Source of the DNA: Thioalbus denitrificans
GTDB taxonomy: Bacteria; Pseudomonadota; Gammaproteobacteria; DSM-26407
Length of the DNA: 64,000 nucleotides
Assembly: GCF_003337735.1 (NCBI RefSeq)
Contig: NZ_QPJY01000001.1
Coordinates: 302,650-366,649 of the forward strand
Direction: 5' to 3'
The notes under the pieces are model-generated. The model made no database searches and had not been told where the DNA came from. It saw nothing but the letters and a program-made list of their open reading frames with translations. The position numbers and the translations under genes are program-made. Below are positions 54,728 to 63,815 of this stretch, piece by piece (the stretch's first letter is position 1; every line of letters begins with the position of its first letter).

Positions 54728-57208
54728 TCAGAGTTCTCTGGGCACCCACATGAAGTCGCGGTTGCGCGTGACCAGGTCCGGTATCCGCTCCGGTGGAATC
54801 GGCCTGCTCACCAGGTATCCCTGGATTTCGTCGCATCCCGAAGCCTGCAGGAAGTGCAGCTGCCGGAGGGTCTCGACGCCCTCCGCCGACACCCGGATCT
54901 TCATGCTGTGGCCGAGGGCAATGATGGATTTGGCGATGGCGATGCTGTCGGCGTCGTCGGGGATGTCGTGCATGAAGGCCTGAGCAATCTTGAGCCGGTT
55001 CAGCGGGAACTGTTTCAACGCCGCCAGGCTCGAGTAGCCGGTACCGAAATCGTCGATGGACAGACCCACACCCAGCTCGCGAATCGCGGTCATGGTATGG
55101 ATCGATTCGTCGAGATTGCGCATGAAGAGTCCTTCGGTCAGCTCGAGCTCGAGCAGGCCCGGGTCGAGGCCGCTCCCGTGCAGGATGGTCTCTATCGTTC
55201 CGGGCAGTCCGGCCTGCCGGAACTGGCGTGGCGAGAGGTTGACCGCCACCCTCAGGTGCGGCAGGCCCTGGTCCGCCCACTCCCGGGCCTGGGCGCAGGC
55301 GGCATGCAGGACATACTCTCCGAGCGGCAGGATCAGGCCGGTCTCCTCCGCCACCGGGATGAACTGCTCGGGTGTGATCAGGCCCTGTTCCGGGTGGTTC
55401 CAGCGGACCAGGGCCTCCATGGCGACGAACCTGCCGCTGAGCAGTTCGACCTGGGGCAGGTAGTGAATGACGAACTCCTGCCGATCGACGGCCTGGCGCA
55501 GCGCGTTGTGCAGCGACAACCGCTGGGTGATGCGCTTGTGCAGGTCCTTGGAATAGGGCTGGTAGTTGTCGCGCCCCAGTTCCTTGGCCTTGTACATGGC
55601 TTCATCGGCGTTGCGGAGCAGGGTCTCCGCATCCGTGCCGTCCTCGGGATAGACCGCGAAGCCGATGCTGGAGGTCACGCTGTATTCGCGTCCACCCAGC
55701 GCCAGGGGCTGGCGGATGCTGCCCCGGATCCGTTCGAGCACCGGTATGACGTCCGTGTTGAGCTCGGGTTGATCGAACAGGATGACGACGAACTCGTCAC
55801 CGCCGAGGCGGGCGACGGTGTCGACTTCGCGTACGCACTCGGCCAGTCTGCCGGCGACGGCCTTGAGCAGCATGTCGCCATGGGCGTGTCCGAGGCTGTC
55901 GTTGATGAACTTGAAGTTGTCCAGGTCGAGAAAAACGACCGTTGTGCAGCGGGAGTAGCGTTGGGCGAAGGCCAGTGCGCTGTTGAGCCGGTCGAGCATC
56001 AGGGAGCGGTTCGGCAGGCCCGTCAGGATGTCGTGGCTGGCGATGTGCTCCAGCGCCTCGGTCTTCTGTCTCGCAACGGTCACGTCATGGACTACCACCT
56101 GGGCGGCGGGTTTGTCATCGTAGACGAAGGCGATGCCCGTGATCTCCACGTCGAGAACGGTGCCGTCCAGGCGAATGAGCTGGATGTCCGTTGCCTGGAA
56201 CGTCTGCGCGCCCTGGTACAGCGATTCGATGTGCTGCTGTATTTTCTGGCGCGAATCCGGATGCACGAACTCGATCAGCGGCTTCCCCAGCAACTGTCCC
56301 GTCAGTTCCGCCCCCAGAAGCCTGTGTCCGGCGGGATTGACGAACACGAGATGGTTGTCGCAGTCGACGAGGATGGCGCTGGGAGAAGTCTCCACCACGC
56401 GCCGGTAGCGCTCCTCGGTTTCCTGCAGCGCATGCAGCGCGTTTTCGAGCTCGGCCTTGGAGACGGTCGTGCTCTGCAGGTCCTCCATCAGTCCGTTGAA
56501 AGTCCTGGCCAGGCGCTGGATCTCCCCGTTGGTGGTCACCGACACCCGTCGTGTCAGGTCGGTGGCGCTGTGCCGGATTTCATCGAGGCTGGTGATGAGG
56601 CGGGTCAGCGGCCGGGTGACCAGCGCCGAGAGGGCCACGACCAGCGCCATGGCGCCGAGCGCCATGAAAATGATTCCGATCCCGACGCCGATGCCAAGCA
56701 TTCCACGCGCCTTGCTGGCCACCAGCGAGCTCGGAAAACCGACGATGATGGCGGCCTTCAGGAGCCCTTCCGGGCCGGCGACGGGCACCACGGCGGCATA
56801 GTTTTCGATGCCGTTCCGGGTATACAGCGCCACGCCCTGCTCCCCCGATTCGACCAGTTCCAGAAGTGCGGGGGCGGCCAGCCGGTGTCCCCGGTTCCGT
56901 GCCTCGTTGTGGAACAGGACTGTCCCGTTGTTGTCGACCACCATGGCGAAATCGATGCCCGGATAGGCTTCGACGGCTTCCTGGCACTGCGCGTCGAACC
57001 CGATCAGGTTCTCGATCGGTATGCCGTACTGGAGCAGACGCTCCATTTGCACCCTGAGGGAGGTGGCAATGGCGACCGAGCGCGAGGTCAGGGCGACCGT
57101 GTGCTCCCGGACGAAGACGTAGCCGCTGGCCACCAGGATCGAGCTCACCGCGACCAGCATGGCCACGGTGGCGATGACCACCACCCGGGTCTGAAGACTG
57201 AGTTTCAC
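54728..57208 (-). CDS. Membrane HAMP-PAS-GGDEF-EAL c-di-GMP turnover protein
   Basis: An 826-residue protein. A first membrane helix (about 8-28), a periplasmic domain (about 30-165), a second helix (about 175-200), HAMP (LVTRPLTRLITSLDEIRHSA), PAS (ERYRRVVETSPSAILVDCDN), GGDEF with intact RLGGDEF, and EAL with intact EALVRW and [17 protein letters not shown]. The GTG start at 57208 overlaps the stop of the binding-protein gene (GTGA), so the two are translationally coupled. Confidence 0.9.
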   Translation of the reverse strand: MKLSLQTRVVVIATVAMLVAVSSILVASGYVFVREHTVALTSRSVAIATSLRVQMERLLQYGIPIENLIGFDAQCQEAVEAYPGIDFAMVVDNNGTVLFHNEARNRGHRLAAPALLELVESGEQGVALYTRNGIENYAAVVPVAGPEGLLKAAIIVGFPSSLVASKARGMLGIGVGIGIIFMALGAMALVVALSALVTRPLTRLITSLDEIRHSATDLTRRVSVTTNGEIQRLARTFNGLMEDLQSTTVSKAELENALHALQETEERYRRVVETSPSAILVDCDNHLVFVNPAGHRLLGAELTGQLLGKPLIEFVHPDSRQKIQQHIESLYQGAQTFQATDIQLIRLDGTVLDVEITGIAFVYDDKPAAQVVVHDVTVARQKTEALEHIASHDILTGLPNRSLMLDRLNSALAFAQRYSRCTTVVFLDLDNFKFINDSLGHAHGDMLLKAVAGRLAECVREVDTVARLGGDEFVVILFDQPELNTDVIPVLERIRGSIRQPLALGGREYSVTSSIGFAVYPEDGTDAETLLRNADEAMYKAKELGRDNYQPYSKDLHKRITQRLSLHNALRQAVDRQEFVIHYLPQVELLSGRFVAMEALVRWNHPEQGLITPEQFIPVAEETGLILPLGEYVLHAACAQAREWADQGLPHLRVAVNLSPRQFRQAGLPGTIETILHGSGLDPGLLELELTEGLFMRNLDESIHTMTAIRELGVGLSIDDFGTGYSSLAALKQFPLNRLKIAQAFMHDIPDDADSIAIAKSIIALGHSMKIRVSAEGVETLRQLHFLQASGCDEIQGYLVSRPIPPERIPDLVTRNRDFMWVPREL

Positions 57209-58248
57209 CGCGAATCCCAGTCGTAGCTCTGGATCACTTCCGATGACAGCAGGATGCTGGTGGTGGGAATGAAGCCCAGGTCCCTGGCCCGCGCCAGGCT
57301 CAGCACCGGGAGTCCCTTTACGGTCGGTTGCATCGGGAACTCGGCGGGTGACCGTCCTTCGGCCAGGATGGCGCGGGCGATGCGTCCCGCCGCGAGGCCC
57401 TGCTCCTGTTCCGAGACGGTCACCGCGCAGAGCGTGCCGTAATGCACCCGGTCGACCCAGAAGCCGAAGTCCGGTAGACGGCTGTTCTCCGCCGTCCATT
57501 TCAGCACTTCCTGGTAGGGCACGTTGTTTCCCCCTTCATCCTTGAAGTTGAAGATGCCGATGAGCCCGATCGCATCGACCGTGTCCTGGTACTCGCTTAT
57601 CTTCCGCTTGTATTCCGCGAAGGTCCGGATGGTGTCCCAGGGTCCGAACGCGATGCCGGGCAGCCTCCCGGCGCCCTTCAGCATGCGCTCCCTCACGGGA
57701 TCCCACATGGCGGCATCATCGAATACCACCGCGATTTTCTTCACGCCGGGCACGATTTTTCCGAGAAACTGGACCGATTCAACGAAATGCTCGTGCTCGA
57801 CCACCCCGGTGATATTGCGGCTGCCGACGAATCCGTAGGTGGCGGGATCCTTGTTGACGCCGCTGAACACGAACGGTATGTCAGCATCGATGTAGTGCCG
57901 TGCCACGTACTCCTGGGCATCGTCGTCGGTGGTATAGACCAGGTCGGGCTGCCATGCATCGATGAGCGCTCTCGCCTCCCGGCCCACCCGCTCCTTGGCC
58001 TCGGGGCTGCTGTTGCGCTTGGTGTCCATCTGGAAGACCCGGTATTCCACCTGCAGGTCCTCCAGGGCCTCCTTGAAACCCTGGAGCTGACCGTCGGTCC
58101 ATCGCCAGGGCGAGTGGTAGCTCATGACATGGAGGATTCGGTAGCCGGCATCGTCTGCGGCGGTCTCCGCATCCGCCGCCCGTGGGGAGAGGCAGAGCTG
58201 GAGTGCCATCAGGGCACCGAGGCTCAACGCGGTGAGGGTGCGGTTCAT
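57205..58248 (-). CDS. Periplasmic ABC-type substrate-binding protein (ABC_sub_bind family)
   Basis: A 347-residue exported protein (signal LTALSLGALMALQLCLSPRA) of the TrpX-like ABC_sub_bind family: YRILHVMSYHSPWRWTDGQL, LVYTTDDDAQEYVARHYIDA, IPFVFSGVNKDPATYGF, ITGVVEHEHF. No permease or ATPase genes are adjacent. Instead it is fused by a 4-base overlap to a membrane GGDEF-EAL gene with a periplasmic domain, suggesting that it reports ligand to that protein. GGAGG precedes the ATG. Confidence 0.88.
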   Translation of the reverse strand: MNRTLTALSLGALMALQLCLSPRAADAETAADDAGYRILHVMSYHSPWRWTDGQLQGFKEALEDLQVEYRVFQMDTKRNSSPEAKERVGREARALIDAWQPDLVYTTDDDAQEYVARHYIDADIPFVFSGVNKDPATYGFVGSRNITGVVEHEHFVESVQFLGKIVPGVKKIAVVFDDAAMWDPVRERMLKGAGRLPGIAFGPWDTIRTFAEYKRKISEYQDTVDAIGLIGIFNFKDEGGNNVPYQEVLKWTAENSRLPDFGFWVDRVHYGTLCAVTVSEQEQGLAAGRIARAILAEGRSPAEFPMQPTVKGLPVLSLARARDLGFIPTTSILLSSEVIQSYDWDSR

Positions 58249-58529
58249 GCGGACCTCCGCTGATTCCGTGGCACATTGCGTCCAGGCGCAGGCCGGCTGC
58301 ATTTCGCTGGCGCGAAGAAGGCGCCGTGCCTGGTGGGCGGCCGGGTGACGAGAGCGACAATCGTCAGTGGATGAAATAGAGAGTAGTCAAAAATCCGCGC
58401 AAGTGACGCGGTGAGATTCCGCCCTGTCCGGCTGCCGGCCCCCGCTCCGGTGCCGGCGGGCCCGGGGTGTTCTGTTCACGCCGGCCCCGCTTTTCATCCG
58501 GTACGCACATTCCTTCCCGGGGGGGCGTC

Positions 58530-58535
58530 TATAAT
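58530..58535 (+). promoter_or_regulatory. -10 box of the mgtE promoter
   Basis: A perfect TATAAT 46 bases before the mgtE start; no good -35 box is visible. The divergent 333-base gap 58249-58581 otherwise shows no gene or repeat. Confidence 0.4.
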
Positions 58536-58581
58536 CGGCTCTCCAACCCAGCCCGTCCACGCCGCCGGATCCCTGCCTCCA

Positions 58582-60015
58582 ATGAGCAAAGCGCGCCGTC
58601 ACGATCTCCAGGCCACCCTGGATCACATCACCGCCCTGCTGGAGAAGCAGGACCTGGTGGCGGGGCTGGTGCACAAGCAGCACCAGCCCCGCCAGGAGCT
58701 GGTGGAGTCGCTGGTGGCGCGCCAGCAGAGCACGGAGCTGCGCCGGGAGGTGAACGCCCTGCACCCCGCCGACATCGCCTTCGTGCTGGAGCGCCTGCCG
58801 CCCGGCCGGCGGCTGCAGGTTTGGGACCTGGTGGACAGCGCCCACGACGGCGCGGTGCTGCTCGAGGCCTCCGACGCGGTGCGCGAGAGCCTCATCGCCG
58901 ACATGGACCAGGGCGAGATCGTGCAGGCGGCCGAGGGACTCGACTCCGACGAGATCGCCGACCTGGTGCCGGACCTGCCCCGCGAGGTGGTGCCGGAGCT
59001 GCTGCGGCGGCTGGATCGGCGCGGGCGCGAGGAGGTGCGCTCGGCGCTCGCGTTCCCGGAGGGGAGCGTGGGCGCCCTGATGGACTTCGACATCACCGCG
59101 GTGCGCGAGGACGTGGCCCTGGACGTGGTGCTGCGCTACCTGCGCCGGCGCGGCCGGCTGTCGGACAACTCCGGGCTGCTGATGGTGGTGGACCGCGACG
59201 GGGTGCTGAAGGGGACGCTGGCGCTGGAGGCGCTGGTGACCCACGAGGCGGAGACCCCGGTGGCGGCGCTGATGGAGCGCGAGCCGGTCACCTTCCACAC
59301 CACCGACGAGGCGGTGGAGGCGGCCCGGGCGTTCGACCGCTACGACCTCATCACCGCCCCGGTGGTGAACGTCCATCACCGGCTGGTGGGCTGCCTCAAG
59401 GTGGAGGACATGGTGGACCTGCTGCGGGAGCACTCCCAGAAGGAGTTCCTGGCCCAGGCGGGCCTGCGCGAGGACGAGGATTTCTACGCCCCGGTGTGGC
59501 GTACCGCCCGCAACCGCTGGGGCTGGCTGGCGCTGAACCTGCTCACCGCCTTCATCGCCTCGCGGGTGATCGGCCAGTTCGAGGGCACCATCGAGAAGGT
59601 GGTGGCGCTGGCGGCGCTGATGCCCATCGTGGCCAGCGTCGGCGGCAACACCGGCCACCAGACCCTGGCGCTGATGATCCAGGGGCTGGCCCTGAAGCAG
59701 ATCACCCCCCACAGCTTCCGCCACCTGCTGGCGCGCGAGACGGGGGTGAGCCTGGTGAACGGACTCATCTGGGGCGCGGTGATGGGCGGGTTCACCTGGC
59801 TGCTCTACGGCCGCGCGGAGCTGGCGGCCATCATGCTGGCCGCCATGGTGCTCAACCTGGTGCTGGCGGCGCTGGCCGGCGCCTACATCCCGCTGACGCT
59901 GAAGCGCTTCGGCCGCGACCCGGTGCTCGGCAGCAGCGTCTTCCTCACCGGGCTCACCGACAGCATGGGCTTTCTCATCTTCCTCGGGCTGGCGGCGCTG
60001 TTCCTGCCGGTGTGA
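58582..60015 (+). CDS. mgtE: MgtE-type magnesium transporter
   Basis: A 477-residue protein with the MgtE N domain (LHPADIAFVLERLPPGRRLQ, LDSDEIADLVPDLPREVVPE), two CBS domains (about 160-280) and a C-terminal five-helix channel domain (ASRVIGQFEGTIEKVVALAA, IVASVGGNTGHQTLALMIQG, LTGLTDSMGFLIFLGL). GNTGHQ and the conserved Asp of the last helix belong to the Mg2+ path. The ATG at 58582 gives full length. Confidence 0.95.
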   Translation: MSKARRHDLQATLDHITALLEKQDLVAGLVHKQHQPRQELVESLVARQQSTELRREVNALHPADIAFVLERLPPGRRLQVWDLVDSAHDGAVLLEASDAVRESLIADMDQGEIVQAAEGLDSDEIADLVPDLPREVVPELLRRLDRRGREEVRSALAFPEGSVGALMDFDITAVREDVALDVVLRYLRRRGRLSDNSGLLMVVDRDGVLKGTLALEALVTHEAETPVAALMEREPVTFHTTDEAVEAARAFDRYDLITAPVVNVHHRLVGCLKVEDMVDLLREHSQKEFLAQAGLREDEDFYAPVWRTARNRWGWLALNLLTAFIASRVIGQFEGTIEKVVALAALMPIVASVGGNTGHQTLALMIQGLALKQITPHSFRHLLARETGVSLVNGLIWGAVMGGFTWLLYGRAELAAIMLAAMVLNLVLAALAGAYIPLTLKRFGRDPVLGSSVFLTGLTDSMGFLIFLGLAALFLPV

Positions 60016-60019
60016 TTTC

Positions 60020-61267
60020 TCATGCCCCGGGTGCGCCGCCGCCGGTGCCGGTCTTCGCCACCCACTCGATGGTGAGGCCCTGGACCACGATGGAGAAGAC
60101 CACCACCACGTAGGTGATGGTGAGCAGCGCGTCGCGCACCGCGCCCGGGGGCAGGGCCAGGGCCATGGCCACGGAGATGCCGCCGCGCAGCCCGCCCCAG
60201 GTCATCACCCGCACCACGTTGGGGCTGAAGGTCCGCGCCCCGCGCATCAGCCCGATGGGCAGTCCCACGCTCACCAGGCGCGCCAGCAGCACCGCCGGGA
60301 TGGCCGCCAGCCCCGCCACCAGGTACTCGCCGCGCAGGTTGAGCACGATGAGCTCCAGGCCGATGAGCACGAACAGGGTGGCGTTGAGCACCTCGTCGAT
60401 GAGCTCCCAGAAGGTGTCCAGGTGCTCGCGGGTATGGTCCGACATGCCGAACAGCCGGCCGTGGTTGCCGATGAGCAGTCCCGCCACCACCATGGCCAGC
60501 GGACCGGAGACGTGGATTTCGCTGGCCAGCGCGTAGCCGCCCATCACCAGCGCGAGGGTGATGAGGACCTCCACCCGGTAGTCATCCACCCGCCTGAGCA
60601 GGGAGTAGGCGGCGTAGCCGATGGCCAGCCCGAACAGGATGCCGCCCAGGGCCTCCTCGGCCAGCAGCAGCGCCACTCCGCCGGCGCTGACCTCGTGGCC
60701 GCCGGCGGCGATGCCCAGCAGCACCAGGAACACCACCACGGCGATGCCGTCGTTGAACAGGGACTCGCCGGTGATCTTGGTCTCCAGCGTCCTGGGGACG
60801 CCGGCGGTCTTGAGCAGCCCCAGCACCGCGATGGGGTCGGTGGGGGAGATGAGGGCGCCGAACAGCAGGCACCAGATGAGCGGCAGGTCCAGCCCCAGCA
60901 CTCCGAACAGCCACCAGGCCAGCCCGCCCACCAGGAAGGTGGAGGTGACCACGCCCGCGGTGGCGAGCACGATGATGACCCACTTCTGCCGGGCCAGGTC
61001 GTCCAGGTTCACGTGCAGGGCGCCGGCGAAGAGCAGGAAGCTCAGCATGCCCTGCAGCAGCACCTCCTCGAAGTCGATCCGGCCCAGCACCTCGCGGGCC
61101 AGCCGCTCGGGGTAGACCCAGCCCAGGTGGTGGGCCCCGAGCATCGCCAGCGACAGCGCCAGCGCGATGACCATCACGCCGATGGTGGTGGGCAGTCCCA
61201 CGTAGCGGTAGTTCAGGTAGCTGAACAGGGCGGTGAGAGTGATGACGAGGGCGACGATATCGAGCAT
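60020..61267 (-). CDS. CPA1-type Na+/H+ antiporter
   Basis: A 415-residue membrane protein with about 12 helices. The CPA1 signatures are LLFGALISPTDPIAVLGLLK and ITGESLFNDGIAVVVFLVLL (the ND pair of the ion site) and TWGGLRGGISVAMALALPPG. It is convergent with mgtE, 4 bases apart. Confidence 0.93.
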   Translation of the reverse strand: MLDIVALVITLTALFSYLNYRYVGLPTTIGVMVIALALSLAMLGAHHLGWVYPERLAREVLGRIDFEEVLLQGMLSFLLFAGALHVNLDDLARQKWVIIVLATAGVVTSTFLVGGLAWWLFGVLGLDLPLIWCLLFGALISPTDPIAVLGLLKTAGVPRTLETKITGESLFNDGIAVVVFLVLLGIAAGGHEVSAGGVALLLAEEALGGILFGLAIGYAAYSLLRRVDDYRVEVLITLALVMGGYALASEIHVSGPLAMVVAGLLIGNHGRLFGMSDHTREHLDTFWELIDEVLNATLFVLIGLELIVLNLRGEYLVAGLAAIPAVLLARLVSVGLPIGLMRGARTFSPNVVRVMTWGGLRGGISVAMALALPPGAVRDALLTITYVVVVFSIVVQGLTIEWVAKTGTGGGAPGA

Positions 61268-61379
61268 GGAGCGGCTTCCTTGGCGAATCGGGTCTTCCGG
61301 CCCTTCCCCGCGCGGCCTGTCGGCCACATCGTCCGCCGTGATTCATCGCGGAGACAGTATGAGTCGACCGGAAGTCTCC

Positions 61380-61385
61380 TATAAT
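61380..61385 (+). promoter_or_regulatory. -10 box of the GDT1-type transporter gene
   Basis: TATAAT lies 33 bases before the start codon in the 151-base divergent gap; no convincing -35 box is visible. Confidence 0.4.
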
Positions 61386-61418
61386 AGCTCGGCTCCAGTT
61401 CACCGTCCGGGACCACCC

Positions 61419-62027
61419 ATGCCTGAAGCCTTGACCGCCGGCTGGCTCTCCAGCGCCGGCGCCGCCTTCCTGCTCATCGCGCTGGCCGAGTTCGGCGACA
61501 AGAGCCAGCTGGTCTGCATGACCCTGGCCTGCCGCTACCGCGGCGGGCCGGTGCTGCTCGGTGCGGTGAGCGCCTTCGCGCTCCTCAACGCCCTGGCCGT
61601 GGGCTTCGGCGCGGCGGTGGCCCGCTGGCTGCCGGAACCGATCCTGGCCGGGGGGGTGGCGCTGCTGTTCGCCGGTTTCGGCATCCACGCCCTGCGGGCG
61701 GCGAACGGCGCCGACGGCGAGGAGACGGTGCCCGAGCGCAGCGGTCACGGCATCTTCCTCACCACCTTCCTGCTCATCGTGATGGCGGAGTTCGGCGACA
61801 AGACCCAGATCGCCGTGGCCGGGCTCGGCAGCGCGACCCGGCCCGTGGCGGTATGGACGGGCGCCACGCTGGCGCTGCTGTTCACCTCCGGGGTGGGCGT
61901 GGTGGCGGGCCGCCGGGTGCTCCAGCGCCTGCCGCTCGGCTGGCTCCACCGGGTCAGCGGCGGCCTGTTCCTGCTGCTCGCCGTGTTCGCCGCCTGGCGG
62001 GCGTGGCAGGCGCTGGCGGCGGGCTGA
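61419..62027 (+). CDS. TMEM165/GDT1 family cation transporter
   Basis: A 202-residue protein with six helices and two copies of the family motif ExGD(K/R)(S/T): AEFGDKSQLV near residue 25 and AEFGDKTQIAV near residue 125. Bacterial relatives (MneA-type) export manganese; calcium/proton exchange is known in eukaryotes. The ATG at 61419 gives the usual length. Confidence 0.92.
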   Translation: MPEALTAGWLSSAGAAFLLIALAEFGDKSQLVCMTLACRYRGGPVLLGAVSAFALLNALAVGFGAAVARWLPEPILAGGVALLFAGFGIHALRAANGADGEETVPERSGHGIFLTTFLLIVMAEFGDKTQIAVAGLGSATRPVAVWTGATLALLFTSGVGVVAGRRVLQRLPLGWLHRVSGGLFLLLAVFAAWRAWQALAAG

Positions 62028-62210
62028 AGGGCGGCGCCCCGGAACCGCCAGAGCGGCGAGGGTTCATTATCCGGGTTGACCGCCTGATGGCGGGGGCTGG
62101 CCCGTTTCCTCTTCCACGTCTTGGCGTCTTGGCGTTGAACCGGGCGGCGGGGTGCGCGCGCGGGCGGTTTCTGGCAGGATGCCCGGGACCGCATTCGAGG
62201 AGCCCGCCCC

Positions 62211-62717
62211 ATGCTGATCTCCCTCATCGTCGCCATGGCCGAGGACCGCGCCATCGGCATCGAGAACCGCCTGCCCTGGCACCTGCCCGCGGATCTGCGC
62301 CACTTCCGCGACACCACCATGGGCAGCCCCCTGATCATGGGGCGCCTCACCCACGAGTCCATCGGCCGGCCGCTGCCCGGGCGGCGCAACATCATCGTCA
62401 GCCGCGACCCGGACTACCGCGCCGAGGGCTGCGAGGTGGTGGGGTCTGTGGAGGCCGCGCTGGCCGCGGCGGCGGGGGCCGGGGAGGTGTTCGTGATGGG
62501 GGGTGCGAGCCTCTACGCCCAGCTCCTGCCCCGCTGCGACCGGCTCTACCTGACCCTGGTGGAGGGCAGCTTCACGGCCGACGCCTACTTCCCCGGGATC
62601 GATCCGGGCGCGTGGCGCGAGATCGCCCGCGAGGATCACGCCCCCGACGCCGACAATCCCCATCCCTACAGCTTCCGGGTGCTGGAGCGGGTCGGGGCTT
62701 CGGACAGGAAGGAATAG
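62211..62717 (+). CDS. folA: FolA, dihydrofolate reductase
   Basis: A 168-residue NADPH-dependent reductase of dihydrofolate. MLISLIVAMAEDRAIGIENR, LPWHLPADLRHFRDTTMGSP, IMGRLTHESIGRPLPGRRNI and VFVMGGASLYAQLLP are all standard. The stop codon lies at the edge of a repeat of the ACAGGATT type. Confidence 0.96.
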   Translation: MLISLIVAMAEDRAIGIENRLPWHLPADLRHFRDTTMGSPLIMGRLTHESIGRPLPGRRNIIVSRDPDYRAEGCEVVGSVEAALAAAAGAGEVFVMGGASLYAQLLPRCDRLYLTLVEGSFTADAYFPGIDPGAWREIAREDHAPDADNPHPYSFRVLERVGASDRKE

Positions 62718-62743
62718 ACAGGATTGACAGGATTTACGGGATT
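62717..62743. repeat. ACAGGATT-type repeat (single arm, M3)
   Basis: GACAGGATTGACAGGATT plus TACGGGATT directly at the folA stop codon. It is related to the inner arm of element M1 (4143-4170), but no inverted partner or ACGAAGG arm is present. Confidence 0.7.
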
Positions 62744-62833
62744 AAAAACAAAATTGGGGGCTGTCGCTCTGTCGGATGTGGTTCCCTCCGGGTGATTGAA
62801 GCCACAGCCGGTCTCTTGCTCCCAACGACCGTA

Positions 62834-62862
62834 GGAGCGGCTTCCAGCCGCGAACCGCTCCG
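62834..62862. repeat. REP-like palindrome between folA and apaH
   Basis: GGAGCGG and CCGCTCC flank CTTCCAGCCGCGAA; the left part GTAGGAGCGGCTTC resembles the REP sequence widespread in Pseudomonas and relatives. Confidence 0.6.
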
Positions 62863-62931
62863 GAGTCATCCCCGTCGACCGGCTGCTTGCGCTCTCGCCA
62901 CTCGAAACTCGGAACTCGCCACTGTCTGTTG

Positions 62932-63771
62932 TTACAGCCCCCTCCGCGGGTGCAGGGTCTCCGGGCACTGCAGGGTGGTCCGCCGCCCCGTCTCCAGCTC
63001 CAGCGCGGTGAGCTGTCCCCCCCAGATGCAGCCGCTGTCCAGCGGGTAGACGCCGGTATCCTCCACGTGCGCCAGGGCGAGGGTGGACCAGTGGCCGAAG
63101 AGGATGCGCAGGCCGGCGCTGGCGCGGCCGGGGACGTGGAACCAGGGCATGAGCCCCTTGGCCTGGGAGCCCGGCGGACCCTTCTCGGTGAGCTCCAGCC
63201 GGCCCTTGCGGTCGCAGTAGCGCAGGCGGGTGAAGCAGTTGGTGATGTAGCGCAGCCGCTCCCAGCCCTTCAGGCCGGTGTTCCAGCGATCGGGGCGGTT
63301 GCCGTACATGTGGGCGTAGAAGGCCCCGGCGTCGGGGCCGCGCAGCACCGCCTCCAGCTCCGCGGCGCAGCCCTGGGCGGTGGCGAGATCCCACTCGGGC
63401 GGCAGGCCGGCGTGCACCAGGGTGAAGCCGAGCCCGGGGTCGTGGTGGAGGAGGGGCCGGGCGGCCAGCCAGCCCAGCAGCTCGTCGCGATCCGGCGCCG
63501 CCAGGATGGCCGCCAGGGTGTCCTTCTTCTTCAGCCGGCCGTGATCGGCGGCGATGGCCAGCAGGTGCAGGTCGTGGTTGCCCAGCACGGTGACGGCGGC
63601 CGCGCCCAGGTCGCGGACGAAGCGCAGGGTCTCCAGGGAGCGGGGGCCGCGGTTCACCAGGTCGCCGGTGAACCAGACCCGGTCACGGGCCGGGTCGAAG
63701 CGGAGCTGGTCCAGCAGCCGCAGCAGGGGCTCGAGGCAACCCTGCAGGTCGCCGATGGCGTAGGTGGACAT
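62932..63771 (-). CDS. apaH: ApaH, symmetrical diadenosine tetraphosphatase
   Basis: A 279-residue metallophosphatase that cleaves Ap4A to two ADP. The metallophosphoesterase motifs are YAIGDLQGCLEPLLRLL (usually GDIHG/GDLQG), VWFTGDLVNRGPRSLE, VLGNHDLHLLA and FGHWSTLAL. Adjacent folA is the usual neighbour. Confidence 0.96.
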   Translation of the reverse strand: MSTYAIGDLQGCLEPLLRLLDQLRFDPARDRVWFTGDLVNRGPRSLETLRFVRDLGAAAVTVLGNHDLHLLAIAADHGRLKKKDTLAAILAAPDRDELLGWLAARPLLHHDPGLGFTLVHAGLPPEWDLATAQGCAAELEAVLRGPDAGAFYAHMYGNRPDRWNTGLKGWERLRYITNCFTRLRYCDRKGRLELTEKGPPGSQAKGLMPWFHVPGRASAGLRILFGHWSTLALAHVEDTGVYPLDSGCIWGGQLTALELETGRRTTLQCPETLHPRRGL

Positions 63772-63815
63772 GGGGCAACGCTACCGCACGGGCTGGCGGA
63801 TGGGAACCGCCGCCC

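Noticed and set aside
61268-61418. yybP-ykoY manganese riboswitch in front of the GDT1-type gene
   Set aside because: The -10 box leaves only a short leader and no conserved riboswitch core is seen.
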